The notes under the pieces: model-generated
Databases searched by the model: none
Told to the model about the DNA's origin: nothing
The model's input: the letters and a program-made list of their open reading frames with translations, nothing else
Translations under genes and position numbers: made by a program
NCBI GenBank assembly: GCA_038363925.1
Contig: JAQQWL010000011.1
Coordinates: forward strand, 2,666,001 to 2,730,000
Origin: Apiospora phragmitis
Lineage: Eukaryota > Ascomycota > Sordariomycetes > Amphisphaeriales > Apiosporaceae
DNA: 64,000 bases
Direction of reading: 5' to 3'
Shown: positions 45,350-57,861 of the stretch, one piece after another
How the letters are laid out: the number at the start of each line of letters is the position of its first letter
Position numbering within the stretch: position 1 is the stretch's first letter

Positions 45350-45746
45350 TGGGCTGCTGTCCTTCGCCACTGGAGGGGAAATAACGTGGGCGGGGAGAGC
45401 TACGATGTTCTAATGGAACGGCGCAGGTGAAGGGAGGTTCTGAAAACGTGATGTATCTAGAGCGGCGGGATCGATTCGAAACGTGGAACGAATGCATTGC
45501 CTCGGCGTTTATCATTGTATTTTAGACTAGAGCTGGGCTGGTTGGTCAGGATATCCAATATTCAGGGGTTGGCTATTCAGGTATCATATATTCAATGCCC
45601 ACTCGGCACCAAAGTTCGTTAAATACAAAAATCCCATCTATGGGGCTTGTCAGATTCTATGATGGTGATATCGTGAGCTTCCCTGTACCGCGTCATAAAT
45701 CGGTACAACGAAGCCGGTACAGATGCATTGAATAACATTCGCTCCT
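45350..45746. other. Convergent 3' intergenic region
   Basis: About 400 bp between the ERD1-like and mannosyltransferase stops. It contains short ATATTCA repeats near 45557-45595. No gene seen. Confidence 0.45.
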
Positions 45747-47149
45747 CTACAGGAACCAGGTCAGCCAGGGCCGCGCCCGGGTATTCGGCTGCTTGAGCTT
45801 GTTCAGACAGTAGCCACCATAATTTCGCGGCTTGTCCCCGTCGCACTGACACCTACATCCCACACCGCCCAACCTCTCTGGCCAGTACGGCTTATTGCCA
45901 AACAAGATTTCGGCCTCGGTCAGCTGGAGATCGGGAGCGTTGGCAGGGCACTGGTAAAGCAAATCATGCCGATACCCAAAATCTTCAAAATGGTGAACTT
46001 GCGACGGGTCCAAGAAGAGAGCTACGGCCAGAGCGTGGACTGCGGCATCGCCACTGAAGAAATCGTATGTTAGCAACAGAGCTCGGGAACACGATGGGGA
46101 AGAGAGCTGGCTGTGACTTACCCTCTCGAAATAGAAGCCCCCTTTACTATCCAAGTATTCGAAGAGGTCCTGGTACCCTTTACTGCGGAAGAAATCCATA
46201 TCGGCGATCTCGAAGTTACTCCAGTAGTGGCACAAACTCCATACATCGCCGAAGCGATCAGTATGCGGCATGAAATATGCCAGCATTTGTCGGAAGGGGT
46301 ACGGTATCCAGCTCGCCTGGACCGTCGCCTTCCAAAGGTTGTTGCTCGGGAGGTTGTGTAACTCCTTCCAGTTGGCGATGTCGCGGAATAAGGAGGGGCA
46401 TGTTGTGCCCACCTCCCAGAGCGCGATTGTGAAACCGTACTTTTTGTTGTTCTTGGCCATGTGTACGAAGGGGTCGTAGGTGATGGCGCAAGTGAAGTCG
46501 ACGTCCGGTTCGAGTCGCCAGTACCACTTGTACTTCTTGAGAGCTTCTAATTGGTAGAATTTGCTACGAGGCAACGGTCAGCATGCTGTTGTAAGGGGAC
46601 CACCAGAGCGATTTCGCGAGAGGTTGTGCTTACCCAGAGTAGAAGCGGCACATGTGATGGTAGCCTTCGCTACCAGCATGTGGTAATCCCCGCTGCCCTT
46701 GCTCTTTCATACTCTGTTTCGCCGCCTTCTCATCCATTCCCGGCGGGAAGGTCCACTGCTCTTTGGGGATGACCTCGAACGTGGCTCTACCGCCGGCGGT
46801 CTTGTTTAGCGTCTCGATAAACTTGGCGTTCCAGGGCTCATCGTTCATGAAAACGTAAGGGTATTTTGAACCACTTGTTGAAGGCCTTTTCGATGCTCGT
46901 GATGGTCTTGTTGGCCGCGATGCGCTCGGAGTTGCGCGCCAGCATGACCATGACGGCATTCTCGCGCGGATGGTTGACGTCGGGCTCCTGGCATCCCTTG
47001 AAGAAGGGCTCGTCGAGCTCGCGCGCCGGCAGCGGGACACTGTATTTCGATCGATGGATGAGGACTTCAATTAAGCAGAGGCCGAGCACAGGAAGGATAT
47101 AGACCCAGGGAAGTCGGCGCGCCGGGCGAATGAGGCGTCGCAGCATCAT
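45747..47149 (-). CDS. KRE2/MNT1-type alpha-1,2-mannosyltransferase (GT15), frame breaks
   Basis: Predicted exons 46634-47149, 46122-46563 and 45747-46053. A type II Golgi membrane enzyme that adds alpha-1,2-mannose to O- and N-linked glycans. The N-terminal anchor is LPWVYILPVLGLCLIEVLIH. The catalytic region includes NAVMVMLARN, YVFMNDEPWNAKFIETL, KYKWYWRLEPDVDFTC and the family signature YWSNFEIADMDFFRSKGYQD, ending in FGYRHDLLYQCP. One extra base in the A-run (plus strand T-run 46864-46867) breaks the frame between KWFK and YPYVF. The last intron (46054-46121, GTAAGT...TTCAG with a GCTAAC branch) is textbook but leaves the phase one base off. So either a second one-base error lies nearby or the intron is retained, which keeps the frame open. 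Confidence 0.88.
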
Positions 47150-48391
47150 CGGGACGGCTTTAGGGGAGCTTGGATATCGGAGAGCCGCACCCGCGAGCTG
47201 ACTCTGGGGAAGGAAATGCAATTGGCGTGGCGGTTCTAGCCTGATCGCACCATTGGGCCAAAAAGAAGAAAAGAGAGAGCTGGAAGCTATCATGAAGCAA
47301 AACCACAATAACAATACAGCAATGTCGGTATTGCGTTCAAGGAAGACATGGATAGAGAAAAGGCTGCCCGGCTTCCTAGGCTGCCATCAATACCGAAAAT
47401 TGCACATGAGTAGGTAGGTAAATATCCATCTTTTTTAGTTACCTCAAGTACCAAGCCAAGAGCAGGCAACGGCTACCAATGAGGAACGCTTACTGCTCAC
47501 CGTACTTCTGGCTGCGCTAAGACAACCTGAGCTTCTCTTGACTGCTTCGTTCGTTGATCCAATTTGATTCTTATTACATGATGCTGCCATGTACATCTAC
47601 ATGTACTTACCATCTACTAATGGGAATTATAGTCGTAGAACGTCGCATGCCGCCGCACGTGGGGAATCTTAAAAATAGGGGATCAAGCAACCGGACCCCC
47701 CTTAAGCCTCAAGCCATTGAAAGACATCAATTCATGATCAAACAATTACTTGGAATATTACTCTTCTTATAACTGAACATCCAAAATCCACACTCGATTG
47801 CTTGGATTTCGCCTTGCCGTACATGTGCAACGATTATAACAAACAAGCTTGTGTTGCATGTGTATCTTTGAGTTTGCACCGTTATTGGTTGTACAGCTCA
47901 CCAGTAATTCGGTACGTATTAAGGTGAAACTCGAAACTCGAGGTTGCGTAGCTCAGAGGACGCAGCGCTTTGCTACAGCAAACACCGTAATGCAATTGCG
48001 CGAAAGCAACGCCAGCTACCGGATGCCAGACACGTCCACATAGGGTAGGTATAGCCAAGGCGTTTATAAACATTTGCTAACCGGCAGTGGTTGCGACCTG
48101 GGCCGTGAAAAGTCGATGTAAACATGTATGCGCTTGTTTCTTCTTTCCGGGCAGATGGTGCTGCTATGAACGGCAGCAATACATTTTATGTGGCACTTAC
48201 TGAAGCGGAGTATTGACCACTGATCCGGAGCTTCCGTCACTGTCTGACCCTACGTTCTCCGGCCGAAGCTCTTCGAATCTGACTACCTCAAGCTAGATCC
48301 CGCAATCCCCAAACTTGACTTTCAAAGTTGATAACCTCGATTTTTCCTTCAGCAATCTCAAGAGTAGCGGCCTGCCAGGCACGACATCAAC
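47150..48391. other. Divergent promoter region
   Basis: About 1.2 kb between the mannosyltransferase and DAP1-like starts. TAGGTA motifs occur near 47410 and 48045. A stretch at about 47943-48010 resembles a tRNA D-arm but lacks a T-arm, so it is not called. Confidence 0.45.
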
Positions 48392-49017
48392 ATGGATTAC
48401 GTGGACCAGCATCTAGCCCACCACGAGGCCGTCCGTGAAGCGACCGCATAGTACGTTCCATCCTCTCCCAGCCCTCCAACCCCTCAACCCCCGACTCCGT
48501 TCCCAGCTCCGTACAATAAAATGCCGAGAAGCGTCGCGCGCTAACACTTATCACCCACTGCAGCACCGGCTTCGTGACCCCGCTCAACATCATCCTCGTC
48601 ATCCTGACGGCCTACACCACCTACCTGCTCTACAAGCCGGGCGCGCCGACGAAGCTGCCGCGCGAGCCGCCCGCCACCGTCTTCAAGACGTACACGCCGC
48701 GCACGCTGCTGCCCAACAACGGGCTCGACGGCCAGCCCGTCTACCTCGCTGTGCGGGGCCGCGTCTTCGATGTGACGTCGGGCCGCAACTTCTACGGACC
48801 CGGCGGGCCCTACGAGAACTTCGCCGGCCGCGACGCCAGCCGTGGCCTCGCCTGCCACAGCTTCGACCGCGAGATGCTCACCGAGGGCCTCGACGGGCCC
48901 CTCGACACGCTCGACGGCCTCGGGACCGAGGAGATGGAGAGCCTGCGCGGCTGGGAGGAGCGCTTCGAGAGCAAGTACTTGGTCGTCGGGAGGTTGGTCC
49001 CAGTGGGCAGCGATTAG
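48392..49017 (+). CDS. DAP1: DAP1/MAPR cytochrome b5-like heme-binding protein
   Basis: Two exons, 48392-48450 and 48564-49017, joined in phase (TAYTGFVTPLN), giving 170 residues. Membrane-associated progesterone receptor (MAPR) family: a single N-terminal membrane helix (NIILVILTAYTTYLLYKPG) and a cytosolic cytochrome b5-like domain (about 70-165). The domain has the family core VYLAVRGRVFDVTSGRNFYG followed by PGGPYENFAGRDASRGLA. Tyr residues in this segment bind heme in Dap1 and PGRMC1. Yeast Dap1 supports Erg11/CYP51 in sterol synthesis and damage resistance. The C-terminus ends KYLVVGRLVPVGSD. Frame is intact. Confidence 0.95.
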
Positions 49018-51850
49018 GAGTTGAGCTTGAGGGGTCAGTCTCGCCGTATTGGATGCCAATGACTGAATGGGGGGTCCTTTGGGATTTCTACGAATATTCT
49101 CTCTTCCGCTAGTTCAATGGATGAAGTTTGGGTGTGCAATTTGCTTTGTAGCTGGGCTGGCTGGGCTCGACGACCCTTGTTCGCTTGTGGGTTGGTTTGC
49201 TGTGATGATGATCTCCCTTGTCCTTCAGTGTAGTATTGTAGTTGACAGCCAATTCTCGTTCCTCAACCACGATTCCATATTCGTCTGAACTTCAGCGTGG
49301 CACTCGAGCCCATTGCATCAGTGTCAATATTTGGCGCCAATCAAAGTCTGGTCTGCTCTTGCCACGAAAAATATATGAATTACCATGAATCCCATGGTGC
49401 CGGTAATGAATGGAAACATTCGCTAAAGATTATACAGATGATCCCCGCCGATGGAGATAACCAGGGTGTGAGGCCATATACTATCTTCCAGAACTTGACA
49501 AAACCAATACCATACTAGAGAAAAGGAAGCCAAAACGTGTCCCTACTTTCCCATGGCCGACTATGCAAGGTTGAGAGACCAGCGGAGAAATATACATAAG
49601 AATTTGAATGTCATTGTCATGCCTAGGTTTGTCCACTATTCCTAGAAGAACATGACATGAGTTGAAAGGCGGCTTGACGATGCCACCCAGGTATGATGGA
49701 CCAATATTAAAAGCATTATGTTCGAATCTTAACTTGGCATCTCAAGTCTTGGAGCAAGCAGACGCTTTGTGGCTAGAACCCCGTTTTGGTTTTGTCTTCT
49801 TCGCAGGCGAACGACGTGGTTCCCTGGACAGCTGAGAGGGCGTGCCATGGCTGGTCCCTGGACGATTCGACCTGCCACCGCTCCATGGGGCTCAAACCGC
49901 TGTGGTTGCTCATGGGTGATGGGCCATGGCTCGAGTTCCGCGGAACAGGTATGTACTGGGTATCTTTGTGCTGTTTCTGTTGTTGACGTTGCAGACTGAC
50001 CATCGGTATTAGCTTGTTTCGGGAGGCATAGATGATGAATTGGCCCAATACCTTTCTGATGCCATGTTGGTCTCGAAGGTAGATGACGTGGTAGGAGGCG
50101 ATTATGAGGAGCAGCAGTACTTTGGAGGCGGGAGCTTATAGAACACAGGGGTACCTGAGAAGCCTGCAGATCTTATCTATGCGTATCAGAACACAGTTGT
50201 TGTTGCGGCAGGTGTTCTACTGAGGATGCAACTCTTCTTATACACAAATCTGGCATACAGTCCTTCCGCCTTTTCCCATAAATAGCCTCCGCCTGAACCG
50301 AAAACTGCACTCCTCCTCAGTCTCATCTTACCTGGGTGAAGTAAATGGAGAGGGAGGCCATATTTTGTGCGAAACGCAGTCCATCGGCCCAAAACAAAGT
50401 GTTGTGGCGAGTTGAGGTCCGGAAGAGGCGCACCTGCAGCAGAAACATCCCAAATCATGGGATGAGGTAGGCTATTGCACAGGAATTGAGGTATCTCATT
50501 GGATTGACTGGTTTGATGGTGTTACTTTCGTAAGCTTGGTCCTTACCTCGGGTACATCTTTGGAAATATTCTGCTTGAGACAGCATCACCTTACCCGCTT
50601 CCGCCTAACTCTAGCAGATGATAAGCCTTGCCTGCAGCAGCCACTCCCCGGCAGGCAAAATGTGTCGACTGTGCGTCCTCACATTTGCGCAGGAGTCCTA
50701 TTTTCCTCTTCTCTCTGCCCCCTCTCTCCTTTTTTCTATTATCATTTGCTCGTAGTGGAGTGTATGCCGATATTGGCCTCCCAAATTGGAGGCCGAGTCG
50801 ACGCCGACCGCGAAAGGCGTGGCGGGGAGCTCGCCTCTGTCCTCACAGACGCGATACATCTATTGGCCTCAGAAAACGAGAGCCTCGGGGGGCTACGGCC
50901 TCACATCAGCTACCCGGCACGACGCGGCGATGCGCCGGGAGGCTGGTAACCCGATTCCATGAGTGGGTGAGGATGACTACATGTGTATACAATAAAGACG
51001 AGGAATTGGAAAATTGTTGCTGCTTATAATAGCAACACGAATATAAAGTTGGAAGCGCCGGCACGGAAGTCATCGACATGCAACCACTTTCGATCTGATC
51101 GATGCGAATGCTTCATATTTCTTTTAGGGACCTATTTCAGCAGGTAAGCTAGGCCAGAATCGCATGCTTTTAATTAGTTATATGATGAAAGGAGAATATT
51201 GAGGCGCGATATACAAACAATCCCGTTTAGAGGGGACTCACGATCTGCGGCTTAGCGGCTGGGCATTTGAGGCCATAATTGAAATACCAGTATTCTTACC
51301 CGACAAGGCACACATTTCATATGCGGTAGTCAACTCGAAGGGGCGGGTTAGACCTCGCCGCACTCTTGAGCAGACAAGCGGAAGTAAGATGTATCGACAC
51401 ACGCATACACTCATGTCGAGGAGGAAGAAGAAGTCATGGTTGATCTTTCCCCATGTGGGACAATACTCTATTACCCTGACCAAAGTCAAGCCAAAAGTCA
51501 AGTCCGAACACCAGAGCCCATGGCTAACAAGAATAGCTATCAAGACACGTTTCAGAATCAAATATGTCCTGCCCATTACCTCTCGCCAGATCGGTTCCGG
51601 ATCGGCCCTCCAAACCCAACCATATGCTACCGATACATGCCACCCCGCCATATGCTCTTTTTCAAGCCCCAAAGTCCAGCTGCAGAGCAGGTAGTTTTCC
51701 CGACATCGTTATAGTAGTAGTAGTAGTAAAAGTCGCGTAGGAAAGCCGCAACAAGGCAGCTCCATGTGGCCCTGAGCCATGGTATCATAAATCTCAATCC
51801 AAACCAATCAACGCCGCCTGTCCCTTTTCAATGCACGGGGGCCCAAGGCC
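49018..51850. other. Gene-poor region
   Basis: About 2.8 kb with no supportable gene. Short open frames (50536-50949, 50628-51029, 49769-49999) lack domains or splice logic. A short AGT microsatellite lies at about 51712-51728. Confidence 0.4.
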
Positions 51851-52999
51851 TCAAACCGAGAACAGAACGATCTCGCCTCGCTCATTGCGTCGCATACGTA
51901 GCGACCGCCAGAGCTCCTTCTCTTCCGACGACCTGCCAAGGCTTGTGCCCGACGAGGATCGCTCGCGATGGAAGCGCTTCAAAGCCTTGTTGATGCTGTA
52001 GCCACGCTCGCTATCCGGTCCCTTCGTGCACATACTCAAAAATAGTTCTGATCGAGGCTTGTACACTATGAGCTGTCCATCCGGCTCTTTTCCATCAGCA
52101 GTTGTTGGTCGGAATTCGATCAGCTTGGGGGCCTTTTCAGTGTCGGAATGATGGTGATGGTGCTTCTTCTTCTCCTTTCGTTCCGACGAGTTCTTCCTTT
52201 TCTTTGAAACCTTCGTCAACTTGGATGTACCCGAAACCAGAGCCTTCAAGTTATTGCCCAGTGTCTCCGTACGGCTGGTTTTCGATTTAGACTTTGATTT
52301 CTTGATCGGGCTGGCTGGCGAGTGGTCACCGCCGTCTCCACCCGAGTAATCGGGCGATGGCGGGAATACCGGACGCATCATACGGTTGAGGCCACCAGTC
52401 AGACCCGTGTGCAACTCGGGTGCATTGGTCATCACTTGATCGGCAGGCCCATTTTCGATAGCCAAGGGGCTATTGGTATCAATGTGCAAGCGCTTGCGCT
52501 TCTTGTCCTTCTTGATCTCGCCATCTTTGGTCCTCCTCCGTTCCGCCTTCGGGATAGGCGTCTCGAACTGGACTTGCGCCGGGATAGGTCCTGCGCCGTA
52601 GTGGACCATGTCCTCGTCGACCATATAACCCGCGGGGTCAATGTATTCCTCTGCATCCGACTTGAACTTGACAAGTTGCTGGCTATCATTCTTCGACGGC
52701 AACTCCAGTCTCGAAGCATTGGGTGTGGCATCCACGAGGAAGTCAAACACATTCAATTCATCAACTGCTGGGGGTGGAGTAGGAGCCTCTGGGGGCAGAT
52801 CAGCCGTCGACCTGGTGTCATCGTCGCTGTCATAGTCGCGGTACGCCTCATATTCCTCAGTGACGTCTTCGACGTAGGCCTGCTTCTGCATTTTCGCGGG
52901 TTGGTACTCCTCGAAAGCTGCGGGCGGGTTGTCTGGTTGATTATATTTCTGTTTCTTGGGTTTGTAAAGGGCGCCTTGGTACTTTTGCTCTTCACTCAT
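51851..52999 (-). CDS. Lys/Ser-rich, probably nuclear protein of unknown function
   Basis: Intronless, intact 382-residue protein. It starts MSEEQKYQGALYKPKKQKYN. An acidic region follows (EEYEAYRDYDSDDD), then Pro-rich and a hydrophobic patch (ELNVFDFLVDATPNASRLEL). The centre has basic clusters (KKDKKRKRLH) and a long Lys/Ser region (KKSKSKSKTSR, KVSKKRKNSSERKEKKK) with a five-His run (HHHHH). The last 60 residues look folded or conserved (SERGYSINKALKRFHRERSS, ELWRSLRMRRNERGEIVLF). Composition suggests a nuclear or nucleolar protein. No domain is recognised. One long open frame with coherent charge blocks supports a real gene. Confidence 0.75.
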   Translation of the reverse strand: MSEEQKYQGALYKPKKQKYNQPDNPPAAFEEYQPAKMQKQAYVEDVTEEYEAYRDYDSDDDTRSTADLPPEAPTPPPAVDELNVFDFLVDATPNASRLELPSKNDSQQLVKFKSDAEEYIDPAGYMVDEDMVHYGAGPIPAQVQFETPIPKAERRRTKDGEIKKDKKRKRLHIDTNSPLAIENGPADQVMTNAPELHTGLTGGLNRMMRPVFPPSPDYSGGDGGDHSPASPIKKSKSKSKTSRTETLGNNLKALVSGTSKLTKVSKKRKNSSERKEKKKHHHHHSDTEKAPKLIEFRPTTADGKEPDGQLIVYKPRSELFLSMCTKGPDSERGYSINKALKRFHRERSSSGTSLGRSSEEKELWRSLRMRRNERGEIVLFSV

Positions 53000-55900
53000 A
53001 CAGGTCTATTTACCGAATCAGTATCTCGCACCCGCCAATGAAGCTGTCCGACTTACTGTATGCGATCGATACTCAGTGCCGGGGAAGTAGACCATGCAAT
53101 CAATACATGTGAAAGTCGCACCGTAGCAACGATTTCGATGGGGTCGAGTTTCTTCTTCGTCAGTACGTCGCCGCACGACTTTGGGGTTGGGTTAGCGTTA
53201 GGTTATACAGATGGACGATAGCAATGTAGTACAGTGCAACAATAACAGCAGTCGAGAAGAGAATGGTTCGCAGGATGCAAGTGATACTAGTAGTAAAAGG
53301 AGGGTATGGGGGGGGGGGTGTATAATGGGATGGGACTGGGCGTCCGTTTCAAAAGGATGGATGTGTCATCTGGTTGGAGGGGCAGAGGGGTGAAACTGAT
53401 CAGGAGACACGGTGCGCAAGGAGAACCGATGCTCGATTGCTTGCGACAGTGGGATGATGTGTGTGTGCGTGTAATAAAGGGGGGAGACAACCAACGCGAC
53501 GGAATGATGCGAAAGGTGGGTAAAAAGCAGATGGACGGGCTATCTGGGCGATCAGTGCCCAAAATAACAACACATCGAAGGATTAATAGGAAATGGATGG
53601 GGGGGGGGTGGCGCAATGCCTTGGTGGACGAGATGGATGCGATGGCATGTAAAGTGACTTTAGGGTAGCGGGTTCCCAGTCCGTGATGTCAGGCTCAGAC
53701 TTCTGGGCTCTTAATAAGATTAGATGTTAATGGAGGGGGGGGAAACTTACCTCACACGAAAATGAGACCATGATTTGGGGTGGTCTAGGAATGATGCGCT
53801 CTCGAGGGAGGTCGAGACTCTGATTGGCGCAGCGCTACACAATCTCCTTCGTGTCGCTCGTTGTGAATGGACGGCCGTAGATTTGTTGATGTTTCTTTTT
53901 TGGTGTTTGCAGATATTGCCCGGGGTATTGGAGCGAACGCGGCCTGCTCTCTTGGCTGTTGCTGTCGGGACTCCAGGACAATGGCCACAGAGGAAAAATT
54001 AGAAGCAAGAGAGGCCGATTTTCTGATGAGTTGTCCTGGCTGCTAATCGCATGAAGGTTCCCAGTGAGCCTGTGTACTTTTGAATATATCCCGGACGTTG
54101 ATTCAGGGTAGACGGGCTTCTGAATAGCCAAGGAAGACCAGGCACAGTGAAGCTGACGGATTCCGCTCCCCGTAAACTCTCGTGACTAGCCGGGCAGTGA
54201 AGCAACCTTAGCACGTAGAGTGGCAGAAGAACGGAAGGTAGCGGGGGCCGTAGTGAGAAACAGAGGCTGAGAGAGGTGTGATGGGATAGTTTGCAGAAGT
54301 GTTTTTAGAAAAACCCTAAGTTAGATCCAGGCTCAGCGAGGCAGAGCTCTGATAATCCTGGGGTCCGAGAGAAGTGGGCGATCGTGGGCGGAACTGGGGT
54401 AAGGGGAGAAGAGGAGCCTCTGTCTGCATGTGCAGCAGGAATGACTTGCTTTGGATCTCGAGTGTCCGCCGCCGTGGGGTTGAGGAGCAAGAAACGTGGA
54501 AAGGTATTGGACTGGTGAATCCGAAAAGTGATATTTTTTCCCAGGTTTTTGGCGGCTTTGGACTTTGGGGGTGGATGTTTGAACGTTGGGCGCCGATGCA
54601 TTATGCGTTCTCTTCCGTTCGTTGCTATGGCCCCGATAAGCAGACACCCTCCTGGGAAACCATTCCTGGAGCCAAACAGACGCCAAACCCCGGGCCAGAT
54701 GAAGCAATCCGGCTATTGGTCAAATGACCTGTCAAAACCTCAAATAGAACGCAATCGACATACCGCGGTGTGTCTAGTCCCACAAGCTCCAGGGACAAGG
54801 GAACGAGGGGACTAGCTAATGTACTTGCTTCTGTAGTAAGGGACTCCACGAGACCATTTGATGGTCTGCTGCCGTTTCTCGTTTCTTGTTGATCTCAATT
54901 GTCTTACATATCGTTGGTGTATCAACCACATACGCCTTCTTCAATTGCACGAATGCAGGCACGAGATCAACTCTATACATGCCGTCTCCAAGGCTAAAGA
55001 CCGATTGATGGCAGCAATGAGGGCACATGATTGCCGCCAGTAGTGGGGAGACGGACTGGCCAGAGACACACTCGTTTGTTGTTGTCGCATAACCTGATTT
55101 CAGCTACAGTACAACGCAACGTCCAAACGGCATTACTGCATTGATGGATGCATCGGATAAGCCATGACATTGGACGAATGAAAATGCACTCAACTGGCGC
55201 ATAATCCTTTCTCTCATCACATACATACTAGTAGCGGCCCCGAAGTTTCCGCAGGATCGTTACGTTGTAGACGACACAAACCCCAAAGTGTCATCCATCC
55301 ACCCATGAGCATAAGAATAGAGATGGAGCCTGCAAGTTGGTGCTCCAAGCCACCAACTCTAAACTTGACCCAGCAACTCAGCCCAGGGCTGAAAGAGGAT
55401 GGTGAAGCCCAATTGGGCCAGGCACGTTCGGGAGGAATGTCAATCCCTCCAACCCCTGAGCCGTCCCTGACAGATATCTGAAGCATGAACTGCATGAGGT
55501 CGCAGAGTTAATTGCTGACCAACAGGACAGGCACAATACCCCTTGCTCCAAAAGGCGGCGCGTCTACCCCTCGGTTCCGACTGGCAGGATCAAGACAGGT
55601 TACGAGTATGGCCATCGCATCGCCAGTTCCACCAACGTAATTTAATTGCGATTCAGGCAAAGCAGGACTTGGGCGGGGTTGGCCGAGCCTCGGGCTTGCA
55701 AGCAGACTCTTGAAATACCCGTCCGCCTTGCCGTCTTGCCGCCTTGCGTAATGAAGTGTAGTTGGTAGGCGTTCATATTTATGTGATGCCCGTCCAGTAC
55801 AGCATGATCTCAATACCCACCTGCTGTACCTACCTTAGCTCGAAGATACGGAGTTGGTTAGATTGCAATCAGACGAGAGTTCCGTGAAGCTGGGTCGGCG

Positions 55901-57861
55901 CTAAAGCGTGGCGGGCGGCGCATTGCTTCTGACCTCCTCCATATCCCTGTTGCTGCAGTCAATAAATCTGTATATGGCGAGCTGCTGTGACACAGCATGC
56001 CTTAGTAAATTCACAACCCGAAGTATAAGCAATGCGACGTGAGCAGAGCGGAATATCTCTGCAGACTTGCACGCGATCGTACGTCATTTACACTGGCGTG
56101 TACCGCATCTTAGCGCGTCCCTCATTAATCACGAAAAAGAGCTAGAAACAAGAAAATCCACCTGCAATGTCTGGAACTCAAGACAGCGGGCCGTTAAGCG
56201 CTTACAGAATTGACCCAGTGCACTTTTCGGCACGGTGTCTGAACCAAGTTTTTATACATATATCCTTATTACTCTCAACGTACCAGCTTGTCGTTAGACG
56301 CTCTTTACACACAGGTAACGGACCGGGGACCGTTCTTTGGTCGTCGTAACTGGGTAACTTTGATACTTATATTTGCGTCTATCAAAAGCAAGAGGCCCGG
56401 CTGACCAGTGACTTATGTGAGACTATGTACTTGATTGACCCGGAACGAATTGTCCGAGGGCATTTACGAGATTCGAGATCCCCGACCTGGTGTTTCTCTT
56501 TCTTATATGCAGGATAACAGCCGATCAACTTTCTAATGCGAACTCTACCTCCAGACCTCTACTATAGCCACGATGGCACTGCCAAGATTGGGTGGACGTT
56601 AATCAAGTTTGGGGACTATAGTGACGAGGATATGAGGTTCTTGCCCATCAGGTAGATCTTTATTGTCTTCCTCGGCTTTTGGAAACAATAGATATGTACT
56701 ATTCTTAGCCCACGAGATCCATTTGGCCTACTGCTAGCCAAATGGATCTGTACTAGGAACCGGCTCGCCACGATCACGGCGGATAGAAGCTGGCGAGACT
56801 ATCTAATATTACGATGAAGCATAGCTGTCAAAGACAATACGCACCTAGAGGCCAGGATAAGTTCAATATACAAGCCTCCGATCTACTCCGTTCGGAACTA
56901 GCATATATTGTTTCTACTTTGGGATTTCTTGCCCCTTGGATTAGACGGGACTGGACGATACCACTTCCCCACAGTCACTAGGTAGATACTCAATATTCCA
57001 CAGAAAACGCGCGACGGGAGCATACGCATACATACAGCACCGGAGTACATATATGCAATACAAGGTATCAGTAGACACCCCTTTTAATCAAGCTCATCGA
57101 ATGGCACTAGAACACAAGCAGAACGAACGCATGGCGATTCAGCTCCAGCGACCAAAAATGATGCTGTACAGTGAGTAACAGGAACCGCCCACTACCTTGA
57201 TGATCGAAGCAAACCAGACTCGAAGGAAAACCCTCTGTTGGCAATGGTCTTGCAAGGTTTTGTGAAACGCACAAGGTAAGGATCAAAGGAAACACATATG
57301 TTATTAGATGTAGGTTAGTTTTGCAACTCATCAATCAATCACCAAGAGTGATGATTCTGTATGTACGTACATATGCTTCCAAGTCTACCTACTTAGGCAC
57401 GTCTAGGTAAAAGTACTTGCTGTGGGCTGGGACTTAGGTTGCTACTGTGCATCAATGGTGTACGTTTCAATCTCAGTTGAGCTCAATCGCTCCATATGAG
57501 CCAATTGGCAGGTGTCGGCAGTTAAAGGTCGTAGCGGCGTACCAAGAAAGATTGTGCATGGTTTCAGTATGGGCTGCGCCCAGGGGGAGCGAGGGGACTG
57601 CCTGTCTGCTGCTTGAACTTCAATCAATGAACTCCCACGCAAAACTCGACAAAGGCCAACCAGCGGTCTTGTCCTCGATCCCACCCCACGGCTATCCCTA
57701 CTTGGTATTCCTACTCCGTGCATATCCACCCTCAACACTCCTATCACGTCCACCGCCTCGCCCCAGACAGCGGGCTCTGCCATTGACCCTCTGACCCTGG
57801 ATGCTGCGCTCTCAATATCTATTCCCACCTGTCCGACCCGACCGTCCCTGATCTACCTGTC
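53000..57861. other. Long gene-poor region
   Basis: About 4.9 kb without a supportable gene. It contains long G runs on the plus strand (11 G at 53308-53318, 10 G at 53599-53608, 8 G near 53735), a perfect 13-bp-stem hairpin at 56715-56749 and TAGGTA/TACCTA motifs near 55830, 56976 and 57385. A 39-codon frame from the ATG at 56536 looks coding-like (LIKFGDYSDEDMRFLPIR) but stands alone. Confidence 0.4.
56715..56749. repeat. Perfect inverted repeat, 13-bp stem and 9-nt loop
   Basis: Left arm 56715-56727 (AGATCCATTTGGC) and right arm 56737-56749 are exact reverse complements. It stands in a gene-poor stretch. It could fold into a strong hairpin; origin unknown. Confidence 0.85.

Noticed and set aside
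47943..48012. tRNA-like stretch containing TAGCTCAGAGGACGCAGC
   Set aside because: It has a D-arm-like sequence but no T-arm (GGTTCRANNCC) and no acceptor stem that pairs. No other tRNA B-box was found in the window.
53308..53608. G-quadruplex candidate from long G runs
   Set aside because: The runs are about 280 bp apart and single, so they do not form a four-tract motif; probably simple mononucleotide repeats.
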